Shown: positions 6,841 to 15,418, counted from the stretch's first letter. The stretch is 64,000 nt of DNA from Anaerobaca sp035448545 (GCA_035448545.1 DAOTJE010000020.1:1-64000); one strand, 5' to 3'. The notes: generated by a model from the sequence alone, not told the origin. Numbers and translations: made by a program.

Positions 6841-9582
6841 ATGCCCAGGACGCTGTACATTATTGACGGTCACGCGCATATCTATGCCGCCTATTTCGCT
6901 CCGATGCGACAATCGTTGAGCAGCCCGTCGGGCGAGCCGACGAAGGCGACGTACATCTTCACGACGGCGGTGCTGGGGCTGATCGAGAAGTACCAGCCGG
7001 ACATGCTCGCGGTCGCGATGGACAGCAGGACGCCGACGTTCCGCAGCAAGCTGTTTGCTGAGTACAAGGCGCACCGCCCGCCGATGCCCGAGGACATGCC
7101 CATGCAGATCGGGCGGATCGAGCAGGTGCTCGAAGCGCTGCGGATTCCAATCCTGCGGGTCGATGGCTTCGAGGCCGATGACATCATTGGCACGCTCGCC
7201 AAACGGGCGTCGGCCGACGGGATCAACGTGCGGATCTGCTCGAAGGACAAGGACCTGCTGCAACTGCTCGACGCACGGATCAGCGCGTTTGACATGAAGA
7301 CCGGCAAGGTGACGGATGTGGAGGCGATGCGGCGGGAGATGGGGATCGGACCCGAGCAGATTGTCGATTGCCTGGCGCTGGAGGGCGATGCGGTGGACAA
7401 CGTGCCCGGCGTGCCGCTGATCGGGCCCAAGACCGCGCACGAACTGATCCGTACCTATGGCAGCCTCGACAACCTGTACGCCCACATCGACGAGATTCCG
7501 GGTAAACGGGGCGAGAACCTCCGTACTGCGAAGGAACTGGCGTACCTGAGCCGCCGGCTCGTGACGCTCGACTGCGGCGTGCCGATGGACATCGACTACG
7601 AGGCGCTGAAGCTCGAACCACCCGACCGGGGCAAGCTCGCCGCGCTGTTCCACGAGCTGGGTTTTGTGCGGCTGCTGGCGTCGTTCGGCTGCACGGCCCC
7701 GAGCGATCCGTCGCCCGCGCCATCTGCGCCGGCGGCGCCGATCGCGCCCGCGGGTGAGCCGGCGTCGCTGCGGACCACGCCGCACCAATACACATTGATC
7801 GACACGCCCGAAGCATTCGAACGCTTTGCAGACATGCTGAAGAAGCAGCCGATCTTTGCGGTCGACACGGAGACCACGTCGGTCGATCCGATGCGGGCCG
7901 ACCTCGTCGGGCTGTCGTTCTGCTGGGAGTCGTACCGGGCGTTTTATCTGCCCGTGCGTGGGCCGCTGGGGGCGACCTGCCTCGATCTCGCGACGGTCCG
8001 CCGAACACTGGCGCCGATCCTCGCGGACGAGGGGGTGCGCAAGGTCGGCCAGAACATCAAGTACGACTGGCTCGCGCTGCACAACGCGGGCATGCCCGTG
8101 AAGGGTGTGCACTTCGACACGATGGTCGCGTCCTATTGTCTCGATCCGGGCCGCAGCAGCCATTCGATGGATCATATGGCTCGCGATTATCTTCATTATG
8201 AGTGCGTGCCCATCGGGACGCTGATCGGCAAGGGCAAGAACCAGCTTACGTTCGACATGGTTGACACCGCGGCGGCGTGCGAGTATGCCGCGGAGGACGC
8301 CGACGTCACGTGGCGGCTGTATCTGTACCTGAAGGAGCAACTGGCGTCCGAGCCGGGTCTGGCCAGGCTGTTCGCGGATGTGGAGATGCCGCTGGTGCCC
8401 GTGCTGGCGCAGATGGAGCTGAACGGCGTCTCGCTCGACACGAGCCTGCTGCGGACGATGTCGGTCGAGCTGAGCGAGGCGCTGGAGTTCCTCAGCGAGC
8501 GGATCTACAAAGAGGCGGGGACCGTTTTCAATATTGACTCGCCCAAACAGCTTGGCGAGGTGCTGTTCGACCGGCTCGGACTGGCGTCCGGACGGGTCGG
8601 CAAGACCGGCCGGAGCACCGACGCGAGCGTGCTGGAGGAACTGGCCGGGGAGCACTCGATCGCGGCCCTGGTCCTGGAGCACCGCACGCTGAGCAAGCTG
8701 AAGAACACGTACACCGACAAGCTGGCAGCCATGATCAACCCGCGCACGGGGCGGCTGCACGCATCGTTCAACCAGACGGTCACGGCGACCGGGCGGCTTT
8801 CGTCCAGCGATCCGAACCTCCAGAACATCCCGATCCGCACGGAGCTCGGGCGCAAGATCCGCGCGGCCTTCGTCCCGCAAAACCCGACGGACTGCATCCT
8901 CAGCGCCGACTACAGCCAGATCGAGTTGCGGCTGCTGGCGGAATTCTCGCGCGATGAGGCGCTGCGCGCCGCCTTCGCGGCCGACCAGGACATTCATCGC
9001 TTCGTTGCGTCGCAGGTCTATGGCGTGCCGCTGGAGGCGGTCACGAGCGAGATGCGCGCGCGCAGCAAGGCGGTCAGCTTCGGGCTGATCTACGGGCAGG
9101 GCGCGTTTGGACTGTCGCGCGTCACGGGCATGAGCGCCGCCGACGCCAAAGAATTCATCGAAGACTACTTCGCGCGGTACGGGTCGGTCCGCGCGTTCCT
9201 CGACTCGTGCGTGGAGAAGGCCCGGCGGACGGGCTATGCCGAGACGATCCTCGGGCGCCGCCGGCGCATCGTGGATATCAGGAGCCGCAACGCAGGGCGC
9301 CGCGCCCAGGCCGAGCGGCTGGCGGTCAACACCGTGATCCAGGGCTCGGCCGCCGACCTGATCAAAGTGGCGATGCTGGCGATCCAGAGGCGGATCGATG
9401 CGGAGCGCCTGCCGGTCCGCATGGCGCTTCAGGTCCACGACGAGTTGGTGTTCGAGCTTCCGACGGCCGAGGCCCAGACGCACGCGGCGTGGATTTCCAG
9501 AGCGATGACCACCGCCCTTCCGCTCGATGTTCCGCTGAAGGTGGACGTGTCGTACGGCCCCTCCTGGCTCAGTGACAAGTAG
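6841..9582 (+). CDS. polA: DNA polymerase I with 5'-3' and 3'-5' exonuclease domains
   Basis: This 913-residue enzyme fills gaps in replication and repair. All three domains are present. The N-terminal FEN-like 5' nuclease runs from YIIDGHAHIYAAYFAP through GFEADDIIGTLA and CSKDKDLLQLL to GDAVDNVPGVPLIGPKTA. The proofreading domain keeps its three acidic motifs: DTETTS near residue 342, GQNIKYDWLAL, and YAAEDADVTWRLY, so proofreading should be active, unlike in several phyla where it has decayed. The polymerase domain has motif A SADYSQIELRLLAEF (Asp near 690), motif B RSKAVSFGLIYGQGAFG and motif C QVHDELVFE (Asp near 867). The ATG at 6841 is chosen because MPRTLYIIDGHA fits the family start and the promoter abuts it. 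Confidence 0.97.
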   Translation: MPRTLYIIDGHAHIYAAYFAPMRQSLSSPSGEPTKATYIFTTAVLGLIEKYQPDMLAVAMDSRTPTFRSKLFAEYKAHRPPMPEDMPMQIGRIEQVLEALRIPILRVDGFEADDIIGTLAKRASADGINVRICSKDKDLLQLLDARISAFDMKTGKVTDVEAMRREMGIGPEQIVDCLALEGDAVDNVPGVPLIGPKTAHELIRTYGSLDNLYAHIDEIPGKRGENLRTAKELAYLSRRLVTLDCGVPMDIDYEALKLEPPDRGKLAALFHELGFVRLLASFGCTAPSDPSPAPSAPAAPIAPAGEPASLRTTPHQYTLIDTPEAFERFADMLKKQPIFAVDTETTSVDPMRADLVGLSFCWESYRAFYLPVRGPLGATCLDLATVRRTLAPILADEGVRKVGQNIKYDWLALHNAGMPVKGVHFDTMVASYCLDPGRSSHSMDHMARDYLHYECVPIGTLIGKGKNQLTFDMVDTAAACEYAAEDADVTWRLYLYLKEQLASEPGLARLFADVEMPLVPVLAQMELNGVSLDTSLLRTMSVELSEALEFLSERIYKEAGTVFNIDSPKQLGEVLFDRLGLASGRVGKTGRSTDASVLEELAGEHSIAALVLEHRTLSKLKNTYTDKLAAMINPRTGRLHASFNQTVTATGRLSSSDPNLQNIPIRTELGRKIRAAFVPQNPTDCILSADYSQIELRLLAEFSRDEALRAAFAADQDIHRFVASQVYGVPLEAVTSEMRARSKAVSFGLIYGQGAFGLSRVTGMSAADAKEFIEDYFARYGSVRAFLDSCVEKARRTGYAETILGRRRRIVDIRSRNAGRRAQAERLAVNTVIQGSAADLIKVAMLAIQRRIDAERLPVRMALQVHDELVFELPTAEAQTHAAWISRAMTTALPLDVPLKVDVSYGPSWLSDK

Positions 9583-9826
9583 CCGGACTGCGTTTCCTCC
9601 TATCATCCGTGGCGGCCCCGCCTGATCCCATTTTGTCGCAGTGATTTTGCGTGAGGAGCTTGACTCCTGCGCGGCCGCCGTTAGGATAGCGTCGGTCGAG
9701 ATTCGTGCGAGCGCTCCGACGCGGCGGGAGACGGCTTCCGACTGCGATCAGAATCGGGGCTTGTGCGGACGCCATATGTCACGCCACGACGAGACCGGTG
9801 GCGGGCAGTGAGAGGTAGGCGGACAC

Positions 9827-10040
9827 ATGATCGATGTGGAGAAGTACGTTTACGAAGTCGTTTGCGGCACCAATCCGGAGCACATCTTTTCCCCTGATCT
9901 CCGACATTCCGCTCCAGACTGGCGACAGCGCCCCCAAGCAGGAGACGTATTGCGGCGCGTGCGACGCTTTCGTCCAGGTCACCGTACAGCGCGAGCTGCG
10001 CCGTGATGAGAGGCTCCTGCGCCGTCCCGCCAGACGGTGA
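9827..10040 (+). pseudogene. possible small frameshifted gene
   Basis: An ATG at 9827 opens MIDVEKYVYEVVCGTNPEHIF in good codon use. After about position 9890 the plausible coding signal (very high G/C at third positions) shifts to the +1 frame, which reads a run including QTGDSAPKQETYCGACDAFVQV and stops at 10040. Joined, they would make a protein of about 70 residues with a lone Cys-x2-Cys pair. This is only a suspicion based on codon pattern; I recognise no family. The rest of the 536-bp gap between polA and 10119 shows nothing I can name. Confidence 0.3.
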
Positions 10041-10118
10041 CGCAGGCGTGAGGAGTTGGAGCCGTGTTCCGACCTGCGTGAGAGTCCGATTTGCAATGCG
10101 TCCCGGAAGGTTCCACGC

Positions 10119-11264
10119 ATGGCTGTGCCAGTCAGATACGTCATCATTAGCGTCGGCATCGCGATCGCCATCGCAGCGGCGACGCTAATCGTCCGGAACG
10201 GTGTGAGAGATCAGCATGAGGCTTTGCCAGAGGATCACGATGGCATCGCCGGTCCGGCGGTGTTGAAGGCCGGTGCGGACACTCTGAAAGCCACCCTGGT
10301 GACACCTCATTTGGGCTGTGCGATCAGCGGAGACCAGAATCTCCTTTGGTGCGCCACGTTCCAGTTGGCCTGGGACGTGCTGTGCGACCTGCTCGGCGGG
10401 CCCATAGCGTCTGAAGCGGCGTCAGATGTGGTTTCTCTGCTGAATGAGCGACGTATTACGGCCGCCGACGTGGACGAAGACAGCTACGTGGCCCTGGCGG
10501 GCCACCCGACCGGCGGGGTGGACGATATCCTCGACCGCATTTCTGCGGCCTTGAAACAGAAATTTGGCGGAGCCGCACAGCCGGCGATGCTGCCCGATCG
10601 GGCGTCTCTCGGACCGGGGGATTGGGTCGCCTATGCGTATCTGTTCAAATCCCTGCCTTTCGAATGGGCGTTTACACGCAACCGCACATGGGGCATGTCG
10701 TTTGCCGGACGCGACGTTCAGACCTTCGGTATCCATCAGTTGAGTGAGCACGAGGAGGACGAAGTCAGTGCGTCGCGGCAGGTCCTTGTGTACGATTACC
10801 GCGACGCGAACGACTTCATCATCGAACTGAAGACCCGATCGAAGTCGGACCGGCTGATCCTTGCCAAGACCGCCCCGGCTCCCACCCTTGACCAGACGAT
10901 TCGCGCCGTGCAGGCTCGGCTCGATGTGTTACCCGCCAAGAGCATGGTCAAGATGAGCGATCTGAGGATTTGCGTTCTGGATTTTGACATCACGAAGCAT
11001 TACGCCGGCTTGGTCGAAAACGGGTGGGCGGGTCAGCAGATACGCTTCAAGCTCGATGAAACGGGCACGGTGCTCAAGTCCGAGAGCATGGCGTTTACCG
11101 CCAGAACACAGGATCTCGTCTTCGACAAGCCTTTCCTCGTATGGTTTCTGCGAGCGGGAGCAAAGAACCCCTATTTTGCCTTATGGGTGGCTAACGCGGA
11201 ACTGCTGCCGCCTGTAGAAGAGACGCTGCGACCGCCTGGCACGGCAGCGGCGGACAGAGGATGA
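10119..11264 (+). CDS. divergent serpin-like membrane-anchored or secreted protein
   Basis: This 381-residue protein opens with a basic patch and one hydrophobic helix (about residues 7-25), so it is exported or membrane-anchored. The body follows the order of serpin landmarks: a strand with WVAYAYLFKSLPFEWAF (compare the serpin NAIYFKG-W-PF segment), then FIIELKTRSKSDRLILAK (compare LELPY..LSMLIILP), then LRICVLDFDI, then a hinge-like RFKLDETGTVLKSES (compare E-x-G-T-x-A), and a C-terminal FDKPFLVWFLRAGAKN-x3-ALWVANAE (compare DHPFLFFIR...GRV.NP). The segment between hinge and the PF strand is only about 20 residues, shorter than an inhibitory reactive loop, so it may not inhibit proteases. 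The start at 10119 has GGAAGG 8 bp upstream. The serpin assignment is by eye and could be wrong. Confidence 0.5.
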   Translation: MAVPVRYVIISVGIAIAIAAATLIVRNGVRDQHEALPEDHDGIAGPAVLKAGADTLKATLVTPHLGCAISGDQNLLWCATFQLAWDVLCDLLGGPIASEAASDVVSLLNERRITAADVDEDSYVALAGHPTGGVDDILDRISAALKQKFGGAAQPAMLPDRASLGPGDWVAYAYLFKSLPFEWAFTRNRTWGMSFAGRDVQTFGIHQLSEHEEDEVSASRQVLVYDYRDANDFIIELKTRSKSDRLILAKTAPAPTLDQTIRAVQARLDVLPAKSMVKMSDLRICVLDFDITKHYAGLVENGWAGQQIRFKLDETGTVLKSESMAFTARTQDLVFDKPFLVWFLRAGAKNPYFALWVANAELLPPVEETLRPPGTAAADRG

Positions 11265-11301
11265 ACACGTGGGCCGGCAGCGCACCTCTGAGGCCTCAAG
11301 G

Positions 11302-11772
11302 TCACGCGTAGCCGGGGTCGGCGGGCAGGTCAGGGCGGGTGGCGGCCTGGTTGGCGAGGGTGTCGCAGGTTTCGTTTTCAGGCTGTCCGGCGTGGCCTTT
11401 GACCCACTCGAAGCGGACCTCATGGCCCCGGCAGGCCTCCAGCAGCCTTTCCCAGAGGTCCACGTTGACTGCCATATCCTTTCTGTTGCGTCGCCAGCCG
11501 TTGGCTTCCCATCGTGTCACCCAGCCGAGGGTCATCGCGTCGACGAGGTAGTTCGAGTCGCTGTAGAGCATGACGCGGCAGGGGCCTTTCAGGGCTTCGA
11601 GGCCGGCGATGGCCGCTATGATCTCCATGCGGTTGTTGGTGGTCCGTCGAAAGCCTGCGGACAGACGCTTTTCGTGCGGCCCGTACCGGAGCACCACACC
11701 GGAACCGCCCGGGCCGGGGTTGCCCAAGCAGCCGCCGTCCGTGTAGATAGTCACCTTCTTCCGGTCATCCAT
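11302..11772 (-). CDS. rnhA: ribonuclease HI
   Basis: This 156-residue enzyme cleaves the RNA strand of RNA-DNA hybrids. It has YTDGGCLGNPGPGGSGVVL at the start (first catalytic Asp), the Glu in NNRMEIIAAI, the Asp in LYSDSNYLVDA, the His in EWVKGHAGQPENE, and the last Asp in CDTLANQAA. The ATG at 11772 is preferred over an in-frame ATG at 11799 positions' equivalent upstream residue because the -10 box of its promoter overlaps the upstream candidate near 11784, leaving 11772 as the first usable start. It converges with the serpin-like gene, 37 bp away. Confidence 0.95.
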   Translation of the reverse strand: MDDRKKVTIYTDGGCLGNPGPGGSGVVLRYGPHEKRLSAGFRRTTNNRMEIIAAIAGLEALKGPCRVMLYSDSNYLVDAMTLGWVTRWEANGWRRNRKDMAVNVDLWERLLEACRGHEVRFEWVKGHAGQPENETCDTLANQAATRPDLPADPGYA

Positions 11773-11782
11773 ACAACGCGGC

Positions 11783-11811
11783 ATTGTGGCAGTCGGATCG
11801 CCCGCCGTCAA
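11783..11811 (-). promoter_or_regulatory. rnhA promoter close to the start codon
   Basis: On the minus strand, TTGACG (11811-11806) is followed 17 bp later by CACAAT (11788-11783), and the ATG is at 11772. The predicted transcription start leaves only a few untranslated bases and there is no ribosome site, so the mRNA looks nearly leaderless. Confidence 0.5.
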
Positions 11812-12059
11812 CTCCGCTCGGTCGGCATAAGGGCCTGCGGCATTCTTGTGGCAGTGTGCGCGTCGCCCATCATGTGCCGTAGCAACAAGACATGCCTCGC
11901 CCCTGCCATTTCTGCCGTGGATTATGGGGCAGTTGCGGCGCGGTCATGAACCTCATAGGGCTATGATTCACGAGTGGATTTGCATTGCGGTCCTGCACCG
12001 GCGCTGTCACAATGGGATCCATCGGAACTCGGGGGCGTGTTGAAAGGGAAAGTGCCTTT

Positions 12060-12569
12060 ATGTCGCGCAAGAACATTGTCAAGAACATCATCGGCGGCCT
12101 TGTCCTCGTTGGTCTGGTCTTCTGGGTGCGTTCCTGCTTTCCCCCCAGTCAACGGTCGATCGTCGGGCAATTCGAGCGGAATCGAGAGGTGTTCGAGAGA
12201 GTAGTCGCGATGCTGGGGGAGGACACGAACGTTGGGGCTGTCTCTCCTTCCGGCGTGCGATGTGTCCTCGATGTTTCATCCGGGACGCTCGAGCAGGCAG
12301 GAATATCGACGCAGCGCTACCAGGAATACCTCAGACTTCTGAAGAAGGCGGGCGCCGGCAGTGTCACGCGGTACGAGGAAGAGATTCTCTTTCCCGTGGG
12401 AGGCTCCGGCTTCGGCATGTACGGTTGGGTCGTGTTCATCGCGTATCGACAGACCGAGCCGGTAAATGTCGTTTCCAGTCTGCGGAATGTGCAGATAGGT
12501 GGTCCGGCGGCAAAGAGCGGTGCGTATTGCCCGATTGTAAACAACTGGTACGTCCGAATCATCTGGTGA
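12060..12569 (+). CDS. hypothetical single-pass membrane protein
   Basis: I do not recognise this 169-residue protein. It has a short basic N-terminus (MSRKNIVKN) and one hydrophobic helix (about residues 9-25, IIGGLVLVGLVFWV), followed by a soluble domain of about 140 residues ending in NNWYVRIIW. Three cysteines occur, one just after the helix (RSCFPP). The helix could be an anchor or an uncleaved signal. The ATG at 12060 is chosen because AAAGGGA lies about 11 bp upstream and the hydrophobic helix then sits at the N-terminus. No neighbour suggests a role. Confidence 0.65.
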   Translation: MSRKNIVKNIIGGLVLVGLVFWVRSCFPPSQRSIVGQFERNREVFERVVAMLGEDTNVGAVSPSGVRCVLDVSSGTLEQAGISTQRYQEYLRLLKKAGAGSVTRYEEEILFPVGGSGFGMYGWVVFIAYRQTEPVNVVSSLRNVQIGGPAAKSGAYCPIVNNWYVRIIW

Positions 12570-12712
12570 CCTGTGCGAGATCGTACGACGAATCCGAACG
12601 CGCCCAACGGGCAATCGGAGACCATGGCGAAGGAACGTGTGCAGCGGTCGTTGAGGATGGGCGACGGCATCTACGGCTGGTTCCCGGAGAACTGAGGCAG
12701 GCGCGGCGGGTT

Positions 12713-12904
12713 CTACCACTCCCAGAAGGTTTCGCTGTGCATTCCTCGGAGGATGAACCCTTCCTTTCCCGCGTGGATCGCCTGGATGCGCGAGGGCTCC
12801 GGGATAGCGCAAACAGGGCGCTCCGTGCCGCGGCGCACCGCCTTGCGCTGTTCGACATCGACGGTGCTCAAAACGACCGTTGGTATGGCCGTAGCCGTTA
12901 CCAT
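12713..12904 (-). CDS. small hypothetical protein (63 residues)
   Basis: The ATG at 12904 is preceded by GGAGATCAGGA, a plausible ribosome site, and codons have mostly G or C in third position, like the neighbouring real genes. The product is soluble, begins MVTATAIPTVVL and ends HSETFWEW. No signal peptide, metal site or known family is visible. It sits alone in a 684-bp gap (12570-13253). A 23-codon frame at 12624 on the plus strand (ending GDGIYGWFPEN) may be another remnant in the same gap. Real coding status is uncertain. Confidence 0.42.
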   Translation of the reverse strand: MVTATAIPTVVLSTVDVEQRKAVRRGTERPVCAIPEPSRIQAIHAGKEGFILRGMHSETFWEW

Positions 12905-13062
12905 TCCTGATCTCCATACACGCGCCGTCGGCTCCTTCCATCGCCGGGCCGATGTGCGCCCTTGTCATAATAGACGCACGAGCCGCGCGAGTATGGCGTG
13001 AAATCTGACGAGAATCGGAGGCGTGCTGGCGAACAGTATGCCTGTAATACATCCTTGTGTGT

Positions 13063-13186
13063 GGCAGCCTCAAACGCCTTGGCGTTTGGGGATGGGAGCC
13101 CTGTCCGGCGTGGCGAATCCGATCGCGACGGAAATCCGGACCGGCGGCGACCGACCATCCCCAAGCTCTTCGAGCTTGAGGCTGCC
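13063..13186. repeat. pair of inverted REP-like palindromic elements
   Basis: The left copy (13063-13095) and the right copy (13155-13186, opposite strand) share the outer parts GGCAGCCTCAA and TTGGGGATGG exactly, in inverted orientation. Between these, each has its own small hairpin: ACGCCTTGGCGT in one, GCTCGAAGAGC in the other. The two together can also fold into one long stem. Conserved flanks with compensating hairpin tips are typical of REP/BIME elements. The pair lies just upstream of the AlaX promoter, in a non-coding gap. Confidence 0.8.
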
Positions 13187-13219
13187 CCACCCGATGCCGA
13201 CGCGCGGAGCGGATGAGAC

Positions 13220-13247
13220 TTGAACGGGGCGGGTGGGCTGCTACAAT
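13220..13247 (+). promoter_or_regulatory. promoter abutting the AlaX-type gene
   Basis: TTGAAC (13220-13225), 16 bp, then TACAAT (13242-13247), then six bases and the ATG at 13254. There is no ribosome site, so a leaderless transcript is predicted, as at polA. Confidence 0.62.
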
Positions 13248-13253
13248 CGGGCC

Positions 13254-14378
13254 ATGAAACGATTGTATTGGACGCAGCCGGACACGCTCGAGGCGGAGGT
13301 GGTTGTTACCGCGCTGGACGATAGCCGCGTCGCGACCGATCCCGTCCTATTCCATCCGGATGAAGGAGGGCAGCCGCCCGATACAGGCACGATCGGCGAA
13401 GCGAACGTCCTCGGCGTCGAGGTGGTCGCGGGGCAAATCGTGCATCGGCTCGACCGGCCGCTGAGCGACGGCCGCTATGTAGCGCGTGTGGATCGCCTGC
13501 GCCGCGAGCACACCGCCAGTCACCACACCGCCCAACACATCATCTCCGGCATCGCACAGCAGCGGTTCGGCCTGAAGACGACCGGTGTGCACATCGGTCT
13601 GGAGCGATGCACGGTCGATTTCGACCGCAGGGTCGAGTGGGAGACCGTCATGACGCTGGAGCGCGAGGTGATGGATGTGGTCACGCTGGATGTTCCCGTC
13701 GAGACGCTGTTCGACCAGGCGGACGTGCGCGTACGCGACGAATTGAAACCCATCGAGGCCGACGTGATCCGCGTGGTGAAGATCGGTGGGTGGGACCAGT
13801 CCGCCTGCTGCGGGGCCCACGTGCGGACGACGGGACGGATCGGCATGGTGCGGCTGTGTGACATCGAGAGCAAGAAGGATGGAACGCGGCTGTTCTTCCT
13901 GGCGGGCCGCAAGGCGCTCGAATACTCGCAGCAGGAGACGAACATCCTTCGGGAACTGCGGAAGGCGGCGAGCTGTTCGACGGTGGAGCTTCTCGCCACC
14001 TTCGAAAAGGCCCAGGCGCAGGCCAGAGACCTGACGAAGGAGATCGCGCGGTTGTGGACGCAGATGTTGCCCGGCCTGGCGGCGTCGGCCCAGGTGCTGG
14101 AAGTGCAGTCCTCAAAGGTCGGCGTCCAGGTGGCCGAGATTCCGCCGCAACTGGTCGCGAAGCTGGCGGGCCTGATCGCCGAGGCCACCGAGGGCGTGGG
14201 AATCGCCGTCAGCGGCACGCGCATCGCGATCACCTCCAGAACGCTCGACGCAGCAGCGTTGCTCAAGACGATCCAGAATACCACCGGCGGCAAGGGCGGC
14301 GGCTCGCCCGGCGCCGCCAGCGGCAATCTCGGCCGCACTGTCGGCGCCGAAGAGATTCTGACCCTTCTCAAAAGCTAA
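13254..14378 (+). CDS. AlaX-type alanyl-tRNA editing protein with DHHA1-like tail
   Basis: This 374-residue protein resembles the editing half of alanyl-tRNA synthetase and probably hydrolyses mischarged Ser- or Gly-tRNA(Ala) in trans. The zinc site is intact: HTASHHTAQH (H86 and H90 region) and CCGAHVRTTG (Cys and His near 185-190). An N-terminal beta-barrel portion (DEGGQPPDTGTIG) precedes it. After a coiled-coil linker, the C-terminus GGKGGGSPGAASGNLG matches the DHHA1 glycine-rich end found in AlaRS and in long AlaX forms. No aminoacylation domain is present. The ATG at 13254 fits the domain start and the adjacent promoter. Confidence 0.88.
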   Translation: MKRLYWTQPDTLEAEVVVTALDDSRVATDPVLFHPDEGGQPPDTGTIGEANVLGVEVVAGQIVHRLDRPLSDGRYVARVDRLRREHTASHHTAQHIISGIAQQRFGLKTTGVHIGLERCTVDFDRRVEWETVMTLEREVMDVVTLDVPVETLFDQADVRVRDELKPIEADVIRVVKIGGWDQSACCGAHVRTTGRIGMVRLCDIESKKDGTRLFFLAGRKALEYSQQETNILRELRKAASCSTVELLATFEKAQAQARDLTKEIARLWTQMLPGLAASAQVLEVQSSKVGVQVAEIPPQLVAKLAGLIAEATEGVGIAVSGTRIAITSRTLDAAALLKTIQNTTGGKGGGSPGAASGNLGRTVGAEEILTLLKS

Positions 14379-14407
14379 CCGGATATGGGGGAGGTTCAAT
14401 CGAGACC

Positions 14408-14491
14408 ATGAAGAGCACAAATAGCCGTTTGATTCCCGGCGGGTTCATTGGTATGGCGCTCATCGTCAGCAGTCCGGCCCCTCCGACCTGA
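14408..14491 (+). other. short signal-peptide-like reading frame (27 residues)
   Basis: ATG at 14408 encodes MKSTNSRLIPGGFIGMALIV followed by SSPAPPT and a stop. It looks like the start of an exported protein cut off early, with a GGGGGAGG tract about 20 bp upstream. It fills the gap between the AlaX gene and the convergent GspC-like gene. It may be a gene remnant or chance. Confidence 0.22.
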
Positions 14492-14500
14492 GCAGGGCGG

Positions 14501-15349
14501 TCAACCGATGGGGGCGACGAGGAATTCGAGCGTTCGGCTGTTCCTCTCGACGACGACGTGTATCTCGGTTCCCCGTTCACGCGAGGCACTGTGCTTTCGC
14601 ACGATCTGCCAGAGCTTCTGCTTCGGGCGCCGGGTGCACAGGGCCTGGCCATCAACATGGGTCACGCGGTCGCCGGCCTTCAGTCCAAGGGCGTCCCGCG
14701 TCAGTTCCAGTCCCCGGACCGTGCCGTTCTCGCGGTAGGTAATCAGGCCTGTCCTGGCCAGTTGTTCGACCTCGATCGCTCGAACAGGCAGACGCTTCCT
14801 TCCACCGGGCGCAGACTCCTGTGGGGCGGCCACGAACCCGGGCGTTGTCGGGCCTGGTGGAGAGATCATGCGGTGCTGCGCCGGCGTACCTGGTTCGATC
14901 TGCGCGACCCAGTGACCCGACGGCGTCTCGAAAACGATGTCGTGGTCCCGTATGCTGCGCAGGATCATGGACCCGACGGAATCGCCGATGCGGCAGAGGC
15001 GGTGTCTGCCGCCGTCCGCGATGACCGCTATGGAGGAATAGGGGTCGCTCGTCCGCACGATGCCCACAAGACAGATGTTCGGAAGGCCCGGATCAGTCTG
15101 GACTTGCGGTACCACGTCTGACTTTGGATCAGCCGCGCGGCAGCGAGCGAATATGTTCTTGTCGGCGATGACGCGAAAGCGCTCGAAGCTGCTGTTATCG
15201 GGCAATCCCGCCAAGGTCGCTGAAGCCACGAGGGACAAGGACAGGCTCGCCCAGAGCAGAATTCCCAGAACAGGCGCGGACCCGGGCGCGGTCACCTGTT
15301 GTCCCCCAGCGCGGAAGGTCTTTCGATCCGTGATCCGGCAGTGCTGCAT
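14501..15349 (-). CDS. GspC/PilP-like protein with a C-terminal PDZ-like domain
   Basis: This 282-residue protein has one N-terminal membrane helix (about residues 25-48, ILLWASLSLSLVASATLAGL). It is followed by FRVIADKNIF, then a small beta domain with NICLVGIVRTSDPYSSIAVI and RIGDSVGSMILRSI, the pattern of the GspC homology region. The C-terminus (LGLKAGDRVTHVDGQAL onward) is PDZ-like. GspC links outer-membrane secretin to the inner-membrane type II secretion platform. No other secretion gene is adjacent. An ATG at 15349 is used; GTG at 15364 in the same frame is an alternative. Confidence 0.68.
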   Translation of the reverse strand: MQHCRITDRKTFRAGGQQVTAPGSAPVLGILLWASLSLSLVASATLAGLPDNSSFERFRVIADKNIFARCRAADPKSDVVPQVQTDPGLPNICLVGIVRTSDPYSSIAVIADGGRHRLCRIGDSVGSMILRSIRDHDIVFETPSGHWVAQIEPGTPAQHRMISPPGPTTPGFVAAPQESAPGGRKRLPVRAIEVEQLARTGLITYRENGTVRGLELTRDALGLKAGDRVTHVDGQALCTRRPKQKLWQIVRKHSASRERGTEIHVVVERNSRTLEFLVAPIG

Positions 15350-15418
15350 GCGTACCGACCCCACCCGTAGTCATGCCCAGACCGACTCCGTCCGGTACGC
15401 ATCGTTCCATCGTGGCAG

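Noticed and set aside
6589..9606. A 1005-codon open frame on the minus strand opposite polA
   Set aside because: It is the antisense shadow of polA caused by high GC at third codon positions; the translation is low-complexity Arg/His/Asp-rich with no family motifs, while polA is complete on the other strand.
12998..13223. Short plus-strand frames across the REP-like pair
   Set aside because: They consist of the repeat sequence itself and share no codon pattern with the real genes.
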